Shown here: one piece after another, positions 51,848 through 62,055 of the stretch
Numbering within the stretch: position 1 is the stretch's first letter
Layout of the letters: each line of letters opens with the position of its first letter
Assembly (NCBI GenBank): GCA_003024785.1
Contig: PUQB01000192.1
Coordinates: 190,962-254,961 of the forward strand
Length of the DNA stretch: 64,000 nt
Source of the DNA: Selaginella tamariscina
Taxonomy: Eukaryota > Streptophyta > Lycopodiopsida > Selaginellales > Selaginellaceae
Direction: 5' to 3'
Translations under genes and position numbers: made by a program
Notes under the pieces: generated by a model
Databases searched by the model: none
Seen by the model: only the letters and a program-made list of their open reading frames with translations
Told to the model about the DNA's origin: nothing

Positions 51848-52805
51848 TGTCAGAGTTTTACCTAGTGCCACAAAGGCGGCTTGCCAGGTGCCAACCCTGG
51901 AATCCCCTCTTTGGAAACCCCACGGAATCTGGTAAAATAACCCGTATTAGGAACCCAAGCCTTAGGAACTCAAACCCCTAGCTGACTAAGTCCACGAGAC
52001 TCACCTTGTGAATCAGGATACACACGGACTAGCCGAGCTTTAGGTGTCGTTCCTAGCTTGGCGTGGTTGAGGCGGCCGGAGCAAGGCCTCAACCACTAGT
52101 TTTGCGGAACGTGAACTCGGGCAATGCCTTTGAGCTTGCGAGCAGGTTTTCGGACCAAGGAATCTGACTAACTCCTTGGAATCTCAAAGGCAAGATCCTG
52201 CCAACGATAAGGATAGTCTAACCCTAGGGTGGGTTGTACCCCTGTCGTGTGGAAGTTTGGGCGGCACAACGGAGGGTTGCACCTTGACGACACAAGCTTA
52301 GCTTGCACCGGTAGGAGGTTAACGAGCTCTCTTTTGAACCCAGGAAGCCTCACTACATATACTCTACCTTATTTATGTGACGGACCCCCCCCCCCTGTTT
52401 ACCTAAATGAGTAAGTGGGCTGGCACGGAAATGCCAGCCCTTAGAGAAAATGGTTGTCCTAACCTAACCCTAAACCTAACCCCTAGGGGGGGTATTAGGG
52501 CGTGGGGTTAGGGCAACCCTAGGGTTAGGTCAACCCTAGGGGTGTCCCTAACCCTTTTTGACAAGCTATATTTAACGGAAAACCTATCTTTTAACGTCAA
52601 ACTGGGGGAGAGTTTTCTAAGGGTAAGTACTACCTTCCCTAGAGTTTCTCGAGGTACCTAGTGACAGCCGGCCGGACTACCCCTAAACACTTAAGTGCAC
52701 TAAGCGGGGCTGTTTCTCACTACAACCAGGGTTCGCCACACAACTCGGTAGGTAACAACAGTCAAACCCCAAAGTAAAGGGTCAGTCATAATAAAAACTG
52801 TGACA
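51848..52805 (-). repeat. R2 3' LTR (complete)
   Basis: 958 bp, TGTCAGAG to CTGTGACA on the plus strand, i.e. TG...CA on the coding strand too. It contains the TTATTTATGTGACGG/C-run promoter-like block (52,367-52,395) and a CTAACCCTAA-rich stretch (52,450-52,560). The minus-strand polypurine tract AAAGGTGGGGAGTG (52,819-52,806) follows on its right. It is the reference for this LTR family in the window. Confidence 0.85.
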
Positions 52806-53177
52806 CACTCCCCACCTTTGGAAATGTCAACGTCTTCATTGACGTCTAACTCCAAGACTAGACTAGGTTAGGAAAAATTAACTGAAAGCTAACGCTAATC
52901 ACTCTATGTGGAGTCAGAAAAAAGTTCACAAGTTTTATTACCCCCCTTGCATTACGTGAAGCCAATTACTTCAGAACCGTCGTTCACTAAGCGACAACTC
53001 AGCTGCCGGAGGCACCACCTGGACAAGAAGTCACTTAGAGACCTTTTGCACATCTGCAAAGTCTATCACCCGACACAAACAAGTTAGTTAATTTCTTTAA
53101 GTTAACTAGAATTTATATTGGAGGCCTCTAGTTAAGGTTGTCTGTCGGCCCCTAGGTTAATAAGAAATAAGTTCACT

Positions 53178-53636
53178 TTATTTCTCATCATCATTATTAA
53201 CAATTTGAGACCTTGCCTCAAACTCCTTCACTATCTCCATCGCGTTCTGTAGATTATCAATGGTTCCCATGTCGACTCGCATGCGGGTAACCCTTCCACT
53301 TAACAAGATATTCTCGTTTACGTTTTCATGTCCCTCGGTTTTAATATCCTTTGCATCCAAAATCGACTCAACTTCGAACTCCTTCGTATCGCCGACCAGC
53401 TCAGGAAGCGGACGTAAGTTTTCGTATCTTTGCGGATGTTTCTCATCCTTGTGGAATGGCTCGAGTAAATTGACATGAAACACATTGTGTATTGTTCCCA
53501 ACTCCGGAGGAAGATCTAACTCATAAGCCACTTTCCCTACTTGCTTCACCACCTTGTATGGACCTATGTAGTGCGATAGAAACTTCCTCGAAAGAGTCGT
53601 TAGAACCTTCAGGGTTTTGGTACTCAACAATACCAT
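53178..53636 (-). CDS. R2 integrase C-terminus/chromo-like tail
   Basis: An open stretch of 152 codons. FLSHYIGPYKVVKQVGKVAYELDLP is the GPY/F integrase C-terminal motif, followed by IHNVFHVNLLEPFHKD. EFEVESILDAKDIK is the first strand of a chromodomain, but the aromatic WKGY/TWE residues are replaced by a charged tail (NILLSGRVTRMRVDMGTI). The protein ends at a stop at 53,178, in an expected position relative to the polypurine tract. The M taken as start is internal to pol. Confidence 0.75.
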   Translation of the reverse strand: MVLLSTKTLKVLTTLSRKFLSHYIGPYKVVKQVGKVAYELDLPPELGTIHNVFHVNLLEPFHKDEKHPQRYENLRPLPELVGDTKEFEVESILDAKDIKTEGHENVNENILLSGRVTRMRVDMGTIDNLQNAMEIVKEFEARSQIVNNDDEK

Positions 53637-53639
53637 ATC

Positions 53640-54600
53640 CCCAACCTGATACTCTACATCCCGCCGATGCTTATCGTACTGTTGACGTTGCTTGACGAGC
53701 AGCTTTCCATGTCCTATACAATTGTCCTGAACTTTGCTACAAATGGAACTCGATTGCTATCGTCTTTCGGTAACACCATGCTCTGAGGAATACCACCCTT
53801 ATTCCCAGTTAACACTACCATCATGCTACATCCGATTGCAATGTGTGTCGAGTTATTGTAACATATCTCAGCCATATCCAAGTGTTTAGCCCAATTAAGT
53901 TGATCACCTTGAACATAGCATCTAAGATAGTCCTCGACTTGTCGTTCACTCTCTCCGTTTGACCATTTGTTTACGGATGGTAAGCCGTACTGAACTTCAG
54001 TATCGTACCAAACTGCTTAAACAACGTCCCCCAAAACTTGCCCGTAAATCGAGGATCCCGATCTGAGATCATCATTTTTGGTAGCCCGCGCACTCTTATG
54101 ACTTTGGAAGAACAACTTCGCTGCTTGAATTGCATTCACTGTCTCTACAGTTGGAATGAAATGAGCAACCTTTGAAAACCAATCGATCACCACCATGAGG
54201 GCATTGAAACCACAAGATTTTGGCAATCTGACAAAGTCCAAAATAACACTTTGAAATGGCCGCTCTGGAATCGGTATACACTGTAACTTCCCAACTCATT
54301 TTTGCGATCAACTCTTCACTTGACATGTGGGGCATGTCTTGACATACATGGCAACATCATTTATCATACCCGGCCAATAGAATCCCTATTTCAACAAAGC
54401 TAATGTCTTATGCCTTCCACCATGTCCTGCCAAAGGAACATTGTGATGCTCTCTTAACAACCTCTCCCTCCATGTCCCTTCTAGAACATAGAGTCTCTTT
54501 TCTTTATAATAAAAACTCCATCTCGTACCACAAAATGCGCCTGTTTGAATGCATCCATTCGACTTTCTATTCCTGCTGAATATTACCATCTTTTCGTAAT
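53640..54600 (-). pseudogene. R2 integrase
   Basis: In successive frames: REHHNVPLAGHGGRHKTLALL (zinc domain, about 54,455-54,388), MVVIDWFSKVAHFIPT (first catalytic D, about 54,208-54,160), MMISDRDPRFTGKFWG (second D, about 54,078-54,032) and NGQTERVN (glutamate, about 53,975-53,950). All three catalytic acids are present. At least four small indels break the frame. It shows the uninterrupted T1 target site at 54,440. Confidence 0.75.
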
Positions 54601-55300
54601 TGATGAACTTGTTTCCTCTTTGCTACCAGGCTTAAAGCCTCCTTAGCAAACTTGTCTTGAGGATACGCCGTCACAAATTCATCCACCAAAGTTAACACGG
54701 GTGCTAACATAATCCGAAGATGGCCCTTCCTACTGAGTGCATCAACTACCACATTGTCCTTTCCCACTCTATGTTTGATTTCAGGCTGAAATCGTGCTAA
54801 CTTCTGTTGCCATCTAGCATACTTCGGTGATAACTTCGGCTGCGTTTCCAAAATACCTTAGAGTTACATATCTGTCCAAACCACAGTGCCATGACTTAGA
54901 AGATAATGACGCCAATACTCCAAGGAAGCAACAATAACATACATCTCCTTTTCATAAGTAGGACATCGAGTTTGCGTGACATCTAACTTCTTTGAGAAAA
55001 AGGACATTGGATGTCCTTTTTGTTGCAATACACCATCAATTGTAAAGTTGAAAACGTCACATTCTACTTCAAAGGGATCTTCAAAGATGGGCAATTGCAA
55101 AACTAGCTCATAAGAGATAGCCTCTTTAAGTTTGACGAATGCACATTGGTACTCTGGAGTCTAATGCCATGGAATGTTCTTCGTAAGATTTGTCAATGGG
55201 GCTATTTTTGAGTAACCCTTTATGAATCTTTGATAATATCCTATCAGACTAAGAAATGATCTAACTTATGCACGTCTTTTAAAGTCATCCACTCGGTAAT
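54567..55300 (-). pseudogene. R2 RNase H and RT thumb
   Basis: ALVLQLPIFEDPFEVECDV, GHPMSFFSKKLDVTQTRCP and YEKEMYVIVASLEYWRHYLL (55,120-54,890) are RNase H blocks. After a stop at 54,861, PKLSPKYARWQQKLARFQPE and DNVVVDALSRKGH follow (54,840-54,720). The thumb is weakly visible to about 55,300, where R2 homology ends; RT palm, protease and gag are missing. R2 is thus 5' truncated. Confidence 0.75.
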
Positions 55301-55417
55301 AGCTTTGCAACTGAGTTGAGGGTGGAGGTATTTGTCCCTGCTTATCTTGATACTTCAATGACTGGCAGAGACCTAAGCTGATTAATTATCCTTGTTCTCA
55401 ACTACGGGATCCCATTC

Positions 55418-55480
<63 letters not shown>

Positions 55481-55656
55481 AGTAGATGTTCACCATAAAT
55501 GTTATCTATGGAGAGTCTATTAAAGAGTAGACTAGACTAAGCTCAGCTATACTCCAAGTGTAAAAACTAATTAGAACAATACCATGTTAGCATCTATGTA
55601 TATATTCATATATTATATGAGCAACACAATAACTGTGCGTGCGTGCCTGCGTACTT

Positions 55657-55701
<45 letters not shown>

Positions 55702-55830
55702 GAGTGAGAGTGTACGTGTTCACCAGACTATTGGAGAGTAGACTAAGCTCAGCTAACTCCAATAGTTAAAACAATACCATATTAGCATCTCATACATATT
55801 ATATGAGCAACACAATGACTGTGTGTGAGA
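55301..55830. repeat. Compound microsatellite in about 235-bp tandem unit
   Basis: (TG)n(AG)n tracts lie at 55,420-55,479 and 55,656-55,701, with a shorter AG run at 55,827-55,843. The stretch between tracts (GTTCACC..., AGTAGACTAAGCTCAGCTA, AACAATACCAT.TTAGCATCT, ATATTATATGAGCAACACAAT) is duplicated, so the microsatellites sit in a larger tandem repeat. Confidence 0.8.
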
Positions 55831-56078
55831 GAGAGAGAGAGAGACACCATGTGCAGTATGTGCTATTAGACTGGAGCTTCTTCAGTGAGTTATTTTCTTC
55901 TTATGTTGTCAGGAGCTTTTTAGTTACATATCCTTGTGGGAGTGTATGTGTGTGTGTGATATATTGGCTGGAGTATTCTTCATGGGGTTGTTTCTATATA
56001 CTCTGAGATTCCGAGAGAGAGAGAGACAGACAGACAGACCCCATACACACACGTATATAACAAGAATGTGGCCTTGCA

Positions 56079-56398
56079 GATTACCGGGTAATTTAACGGG
56101 GGATGTGGAACTTACACTAGGAAGTGCTCCATTTACAACACATTCATTCTCACAAGGACAGAGGCAGCTTAAACTACAGGTTTCCAATGTTATTAAGTCT
56201 AATTCTTTGAATACATATAAGGTAAAGAGCTCAGCACCACCAAGTGCAGTCATTGCACCACCCTCATATTATATGCTTTTCCCATTGCATAATGGGATTC
56301 CTGGGGCTGCTTGTGATGGGATTTATGGATTTATGGGGCTGCTTGTGATGGGATTTATGGGATTTATGGGGCTGCTTGTGATGGGATTTCTTAACTAA
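56079..56398 (+). CDS. Galactose/glyoxal oxidase-like C-terminal exon
   Basis: Downstream of a CTTGCAG acceptor (56,072-56,078) the plus frame reads LPGNLTGDVELTLGSAPFTT HSF then SQGQRQLKLQ. KSSAPPSAVIAPPSYYMLF and PLHNGIPG follow. This is the C-terminal Ig-like (DUF1929) domain of plant galactose-oxidase-like/glyoxal oxidases. Its '..THS.....QR...L' and 'AP....APPGYYMLF..N.GVPS' blocks are characteristic, and the H of THSF is a copper ligand in the family. Such enzymes are secreted copper radical oxidases producing hydrogen peroxide. After GIPGA the frame runs into a short tandem repeat and a stop at 56,396. The beta-propeller exons are not found upstream, where R2 and microsatellites lie, so it is probably a gene remnant. 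Confidence 0.7.
56308..56395 (+). repeat. About 36-bp tandem repeat at exon end
   Basis: GGGGCTGCTTGTGATGGGAT occurs three times (about 56,310, 56,335, 56,370) with TTATGG linkers. It replaces the expected last residues (SVAKWV) of the oxidase domain, so it probably arose by slippage in the remnant. Confidence 0.8.
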
Positions 56399-56399
56399 A

Positions 56400-56930
56400 C
56401 TAGGAGAGAGGTCATTGGGATATATTGTGATATCCCTGTTACTAGGAAAGTTTAATGGTACTCTTGGGATTCCTACGGTACTAGGAGAGTTTATGGGATT
56501 CTTTAATAGGAGAGTTAAGATGGGACAGTTATATTTGTCGATTATACTTGTACAGATTTGTTACCGAAGTTTTGGTCTCTCACACACACACACACTGTAA
56601 AGATACATACGTGGTTGTGATTTATGTGATTTATGTGATTTAGGAGAGTTCACTGGTATTCATGTGAGGAAAGTTTGCCATGCTAGTAAAATATATTTCG
56701 AGGATCATAATTATACGTTATAATTATTTTGTCAATAAATAATAATACAATGATATATGGGTGTTTTTAGAAGTCCATGCTCCAGCCAGGCACTAGTGAC
56801 TGGACACCAAATAAAAGAAAAAGAATAGCTCCACAAAAGGACACCTAGATAAACCATATATAGTTGAAAAACATATATACAATATAATAGTAATTGATAA
56901 ACATAAATTAAGCTTAATACTAAATGTTTA
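56400..56930. other. Intergenic, no gene seen
   Basis: Scattered TAGGAGAGTT and GGGATT words continue to about 56,660, then AT-rich DNA. Nothing codes convincingly. Confidence 0.5.
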
Positions 56931-56949
56931 ATATACCGTTCTTTCAGAA

Positions 56950-57213
56950 ATGCTGGTTGCTAGATGCTTTCCTCCCACACTGCTTGCTGTCGTACAGCGT
57001 GGCCACTAAACAAATATTAAACAGCTTTGTTATCACTTGTTTAAGAGAATGACGTGTATCATATATACACAGAGATGGATATATGTTTGTAACGTACATA
57101 TATATATATATAAAACTTACAGGAAACCACCAAGTGCCACTCCTACAACATTTTCCTGTGCTGCTAATCCTATTGTGACTATCTGCAGGATAATAAACAA
57201 ATAAACTAAGTAA

Positions 57214-57249
<36 letters not shown>

Positions 57250-57638
57250 ACTTTTAATAACCACTCACCCAGGAAAGTTAAACAGAACACCTGAGAAAAG
57301 GCACAAAAAGCTCGCATGTGTCTGTGTATTATATATAGATAGATATATATTCAGATAGGCGACAAAAAGACGCTTGTTCTTTCAGCGTCACTCTTTCCCT
57401 ATAATATTATAAATGTATGTCTATAAAAGATGCTTATATATACAAGTACACAGACACACACACATCTTGTCTGTGCACACAGAAGAGAAACGCTTACCAA
57501 CTTCTGCCAGTTCATATTCCCTAATTGGAGAAATGAAGTTGATGAGTATGTGTGTGTGTGTGAGAGAGAGAGAGAAGCGTAAATTTTGTGCATGCTCTTG
57601 ATGGATGTGCGTTTAAAAATTTTGTTTCTTCTCTCTCT

Positions 57639-57669
<31 letters not shown>

Positions 57670-57760
57670 AGATGAGCTTGTTAGGCAGCCTACCCTTCTT
57701 CATTCTTGATTACATCCCACGTTGACCACAGGCCAAACAGACAAAAGAGAAAAGTCGCAC
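56950..57760 (-). other. Small-exon gene fragment, possible membrane protein
   Basis: On the minus strand several short stretches are bounded by splice-like signals. FGLWSTWDVIKNEEGRLPNKL (about 57,740-57,675) runs into GTGTGT. GTGTTCTGTTTAACTTTCCTG (about 57,292-57,272) lies between CTCAG and GTGAGT. IVTIGLAAQENVVGVALGGFL (57,183-57,122) lies between CTGCAG and GTAAGT. ATLYDSKQCGRKASSNQHF with a stop (57,004-56,948) follows TTTAG. The third stretch is hydrophobic enough for a membrane helix. Introns are full of microsatellites. I do not recognise the family; the reading is plausible rather than shown. Confidence 0.35.
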
Positions 57761-57882
57761 CATGGTTCCTAGATATCTAAAAAACCTTCATATTAATTAA
57801 TCATAAATATAACTAACGCAATTAACTACATAACAATATAATTAAAGAGGTTACTATATTCGGGAAAGGGTGGGACTCTTTT

Positions 57883-58300
57883 TTGTTTCTGATGAACCCG
57901 CGTTCGGTTCATGAGATACATTTCTTGCGTAGAGTTGACAAAGGTGACAAGTCTGCAATTGATGTGGAAGCCAAACAACTGGGATTCGAGTGTTCTATCT
58001 TAAGTAGGAAGGAAGGACAAGTACCTGTTACTTATGGCTCTGTCAGGAAGACGGAGAGATGTAAGTGAGAAGTTTCTGAGTGTACGTATACATTTGAACG
58101 TAAAGAGTAACTTGAGCACGGCAAGCATGGTAGTGCGACCGTGAGTGCCCAGTGGGCAGCTGCAGTTGAGCTTCGAGAGCAGAACCTGCTTATTCAGAAG
58201 CTTGGTAGAACTGAAACTGCACCAAGCCAGGAAGCTCTTCCATGAGATCCAGGCCCAATGTCTTCTTGTGGATAATGATTATGTCTGCATGCAATGATAA
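57883..58300 (+). other. Possible 5' coding remnant before PPR
   Basis: A 61-codon frame (57,883-58,068, RSVHEIHFLRRVDKGDKSAIDVE) and a following frame (WAAAVELREQNLLIQKLG, about 58,150-58,205) look protein-like but match nothing I recognise. They may be leader parts of the PPR remnant. Confidence 0.25.
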
Positions 58301-58344
58301 TGATGATTATGATGGATGCTTCAGGTTGGGATTAAGCCGGAGTT

Positions 58345-59560
58345 CCTGGCAGCGGTCCGAGAGCCTGTAATCTTACCAGAGGAATCACAACTCATGAACA
58401 AATCATAGAGTCTGGATTAGGAACTCGTGATTTTTTGGCCAGCAGCTTGATCAACGTGTATGGTAACTGCAGATTCTTACATTATGCTAAGGAGCTCTTT
58501 GATCGGACACCCAACGAGAATGTTGTACTGTGGAACGCCCTCCTCACAGCGTATGCCCAGTGTGGGCATCACAAGCTCGCATCAATAACTTTCTGGAAAA
58601 TGGATCTCGACGGTGTGAAGGCTGATGAAGTGACATATTTGCAGACAATGCACGATGCAGAGAGGATCCATAAGAAAATCTCTTTGCTGGGCTTCCAGAC
58701 AAAGCTGCTGAGATCTTTTATGGTACAAGCAACTTCAAGAGCCTTGTATCATGGATGACTCTGTTAACTGCGTATGCGCAGTGGGGGCGTGCAAGGGAGG
58801 CAAGTGCCTCTCTGGGATGGATTTAGAAGGCATCAAACCGAACCAGGTAAGGATTATTGCACTGTTAGCTGCTTGCAAATGTCCGAAAGACGTAAAGACA
58901 GTCTTTGAAAGGATCCTTGATGAGCATCACCACCTCGAGACGTATACAGAGCTTCGAAACTCATTCATAGCAACCGTGGTTGAGTTTTCTGAGTTTGAAC
59001 ACGCTGTGAAGCTGTTTAACGACACAAACAGGACCATAGTTACCTGGAACACCATGATATCTGGACACACCACGAGCTACTGCACATCATGGATCATGAA
59101 GGAGCTGCTGTTCCAAATTCAGTAACATTTCTAGCCGTCTTTGAGGCTTGCCAGACGCTGAAACTTGGTCAGGAGCTTTATCGGAGAGTGTTTTTAACTG
59201 GACATGGATCGGACACCATAGTTACGAATTCCGCTATCAAGTTGTTCTCTAGGTCTTTAACTGTATATTTGACAAAACTGTCGTCTCGTGGACATCAATG
59301 ATTGTTGCATATTGTTATTCTGGATATCCTGGTGAAGCTCTGGATCTCTACCGGAGCATGAAGCAACAAAAGATTTCCCCTGACGCAGTCACATTCACAC
59401 ATATTTTCAGTACTGCAGAGGAGATGAACAGTTCTCCGAGCTTGTGTCCGAGTTGGTGATGGACTACCGGATGGTTGTGTCCGAGGAAAAGAAACTCCTG
59501 TTTGTGGTGATGTATGGGAAGATTGAGAATCTTGCTGAAGGTCAGAAAGTCTTGTGTGTA
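58345..59560 (+). pseudogene. PLS-type pentatricopeptide repeat gene remnant
   Basis: Typical PPR units occur in shifting frames. The first is SSLINVYGNCRFLHYAKELF / DRTPNENVVLWNALLTAYAQ / KMDLDGVKADEVTYL (58,435-58,640). The second is GKCLSGMDLEGIKPNQVRII / LLAACKCPKDVKTVFERIL (58,800-58,930). Others are EHAVKLFNDTNRTIVTWNTM (about 58,995-59,060), NSVTFLAVFEACQTLKLGQEL (about 59,110-59,180), and SWTSMIVAYCYSGYPGEALD with MKQQKISPDAVTFTHIF (about 59,290-59,410). Alternating lengths fit the PLS class of organelle RNA-binding and editing factors. Frameshifts and stops near 58,640, 58,757, 59,125 and 59,300 and absence of an E/DYW end make it a pseudogene. Confidence 0.75.
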
Positions 59561-59830
59561 CGCGACGTATTCTCAATCACTGTATATTTATGTATATGTA
59601 TGTATATCTATATATTTATATCCTATATAACATACAATAGAAATAATCTTTTCCTTTTTTACTCCTGAGTGGCATGCAGTAAAATTACACACGCACACAA
59701 GTGTACACACACTCCCTCTTATATGTAAGTATGTGTGTAGGTGTCACTACGTGGGAATTGATTTTTCAAAGACAGCCCTTGAGGAGGCAGGGTTTTGGAA
59801 TGGAGTTGGTACAAGCGGATTATTTGGAAG
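59561..59830. other. Spacer, no gene seen
   Basis: AT-rich and microsatellite sequence (TATATTTATG and CACACAC) between the PPR remnant and the next minus-strand exon. Confidence 0.4.
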
Positions 59831-59832
59831 GT

Positions 59833-59970
59833 TTAATAAGGCTGGTTAGGAGGACCAACAATTTGAATAACGTCTTTGGCAAACTGGTTACATTCGGACA
59901 CGGACGGGTTTCCAATGTTACTTCCAAGCCATAAAATGCACATAACCTTGTCAGGGTACTTCTCTCTCAC
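59833..59970 (-). other. Candidate EgtD-like methyltransferase exon
   Basis: On the minus strand, after a CACACACA/GAGAG tract, KYPDKVMCILWLGSNIGNPS then VSECNQFAKDVIQIVGPPNQ is read before a stop. 'WLGSxIGN....E...F..D' resembles the strand-turn block of EgtD-type histidine N-alpha-methyltransferases (LGSSIGNF), enzymes of ergothioneine synthesis. Only this exon is visible and neighbouring exons were not found. It may be a fragment or a chance resemblance in a short stretch. Confidence 0.35.
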
Positions 59971-60174
59971 ACACACACACGGCGGCGCGCGCACACATAC
60001 CATGTATAATGACGAGTATGCATATGCAGTGGTCACATGCAAAGCGAGACTATTTATAAATGACGAGTCCACCTCCGATCTGGACCACACATTCTCAAGG
60101 GAATCGATCCAATCGCGTTAGATCCACCAGGGTCACTCTCACCCCGAACCTCCTCAACAATGGCCAGATAAAGA

Positions 60175-60470
60175 GTCCATGGAAATGTTGACATGCAGAG
60201 GCTTAACCTTGTTCCTGAACATGAGAGAATGCATCAGGAGACCTTAACGTGTTTGTCCTTTGAAAAAGACCCAATACCAGGTGATGTGTGTGTACTTTCT
60301 TTTAATGAAAACTATACAAATCTATATATGTAATATATGACGCATGTGTGTATTGCAGTAACCAAGAGTGAACTAAATGGATCGTGGAAACTGTACCCTA
60401 AGAAACCAGACGTACTCATTCCGGCTGGGACTGTGGTTTGGGGGTGGATCCAGCGCCAGGTGTGTTTCGT
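60175..60470 (+). other. Two candidate exons of an unknown gene
   Basis: HGNVDMQRLNLVPEHERMHQ and ETLTCLSFEKDPIP (about 60,180-60,281) end at a GT donor. After an 80-base interval ending TTGCAG (60,359), TKSELNGSWKLYPKKPDVLI and PAGTVVWGWIQRQ (60,361-60,459) end at GTGTGT. The two join in frame. The family is not recognised. Confidence 0.35.
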
Positions 60471-60533
60471 TTAGATAACGAAAAACCTTCCTATGGAGGT
60501 TATGTTAAACTAAGCTGAATATATACACAACTT

Positions 60534-60605
60534 GGGTAGGTAGCTCAATGGTAGAGCACCTGACACCGATGTGAGAGGTCCTGGGTTCAATCTCCGGCCT
60601 GTCCA
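60534..60605 (+). ncRNA. tRNA-like / SINE head with Pol III boxes
   Basis: A 72-base tRNA-shaped stretch. The 7-bp acceptor stem GGGTAGG/CCTGTCC pairs fully with wobbles. The D arm is GCTC..GAGC (box A TAGCTCAATGGT) and the T arm contains GGTTCAATCTC (box B). The anticodon arm does not pair and position 33 is A, so it is not a functional tRNA. Good A and B boxes with a bad anticodon arm fit the head of a tRNA-derived SINE or a tRNA pseudogene. Confidence 0.6.
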
Positions 60606-60621
60606 GATTCATTTTCCAATC

Positions 60622-61050
60622 TGGTATCAGAGCTATGGTTGGATGGCCTGTGGTGTCTAGGGTAGAGGGATGTGTGGTGTGTTCAGCTTAGGGGAAGGTA
60701 TGGTATCAGAGCTATGGTTGGATGGCCTGTGGTGTCTAGGGTAGAGGGATGTGTGGTGTGTTCAGCTTAGGGGGGAGGTATGGTATCAGAGCTATGGTTG
60801 GATGGCCTGTGGTGTCTAGGGTAGAGGGATGTGTGGTGTGTTCAGCTTAGGGGGAGGTATGGTTGGATAGCTTAGGGTTGTCAGTTTATGTCCTTTCTTA
60901 ATGAGGGTGGAGGTATGGTTGGATGGCTTAGGGGGAGGTATGGTTGGATAGCTTAGGGTTGTCAGTTTATGTCCTTTCTTAACGAGGGTGGAGGTATGGT
61001 TGGATGGCTTAGGGTTGTCAGTTTATGTCCTTTCTTAACGAGGGTGGTTA
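60622..61050 (+). repeat. 80-bp and about 54-bp tandem repeats with PBS-like words
   Basis: TGGTATCAGAGCTATGGTTGG recurs at 60,622, 60,701 and 60,781 (period 79-80), each unit ending GTGTGTTCAGCTTAGGGG. A second type, GGTATGGTTGGATAGCTTAGGG with GTCAGTTTATGTCCTTTCTTA, follows about three times to 61,050. Each 80-bp unit contains TGGTATCAGAGC, identical to the F PBS. Confidence 0.85.
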
Positions 61051-61193
61051 CGTTAGCCCAGAGTTTTGGAAACCCGGGGACTTCGAGGTTACAAGTAATA
61101 CCTCGAGGAGGATACCCGCCACGTGGTCACATGTAGGTGGGGAATATTTTGTTGAACCGACAGACACAGTACAATATATCATTTAGAGTTAAA

Positions 61194-61219
61194 ATAGGGT
61201 TTAGGGTTTAGGGTTTATA
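61194..61219 (+). repeat. Interstitial telomeric repeat
   Basis: About three TTTAGGG units. Surrounding 61,050-61,500 is AT-rich with a CT/CA microsatellite (61,451-61,488) and shows no gene. Confidence 0.8.
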
Positions 61220-61507
61220 TGTTGTTTAAAGTTAAAATATATAACATTGCATATGTGTACCGGGGCAAACAATTTAGGTATTATAAAACTAAAGGGGTCA
61301 ACTTTTACATTGTATATATAAACTCATACAAGGTTTTGTCATATACACGTGCAAGATTGTGATAACTAATATATAAATGTATATACTGACATACACACAA
61401 TCTTATAAAGCAGTATGAAACTTTTATTATTCCCAAGGTAGTACAATAATCTCTCTCTCTTTCACACACACACATACACACACACACCGTTGTTGTCAAC
61501 TTTAGAT

Positions 61508-61600
61508 AATGTCATAGTGAGCATCATCGAACAAAGGATTGTGAACCATCATGAACTTGAAGTCATCAATTCCAGTCATGAAGATCTCAGCGGGAACTCA
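61508..61600 (-). other. Candidate terminal exon
   Basis: The minus strand reads AEIFMTGIDDFKFMMVHNPL then FDDAHYDII before a stop at about 61,508. It looks like a real C-terminal coding exon and lies on the same strand as the fragments at 62,056-63,030, so it may end that gene. Bases 61,620-62,050 are AT-rich without features. Confidence 0.4.
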
Positions 61601-62055
61601 AAAATTTCCTCATAGCGACAAGTGTTGCAAGAAAATTTGATTGAAAAGGGTAAATAAAATTCTTGTTAACAAAATACATTTAAGTGTACATATAAAAAGC
61701 ATTTTAAAACATACTTAAATGTAAAAGTAGTTCACAACATACAAATTTTATAGTAAATACTATTCCTTGCCCTACATGTATTAAGATGTCTTTTGTCCAC
61801 GTCATCTTGACGTAGCAGTATTGACTATAATTAAAATATTAAAAATATTATTCCTTTATGCACTAATGTGGTTAATATTAAACATAATTTAATAGATTAG
61901 GGTTAAAATTAAAGGTGGAATCTCTTGAGGCGTTGATTTTTTTTTGTTATATAAATTACTACATATTTTTCTAAATGAACTAATAATTATATCTATTCAA
62001 GCTTTTAGGAATCAATTTATATTATATAGTTTGATACAGATTTTTGTTTAATAAA

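Noticed and set aside
60534..60605. Functional tRNA gene
   Set aside because: Acceptor and T arms fit, but the anticodon stem does not pair and position 33 is A rather than U, so it is kept only as tRNA-like.
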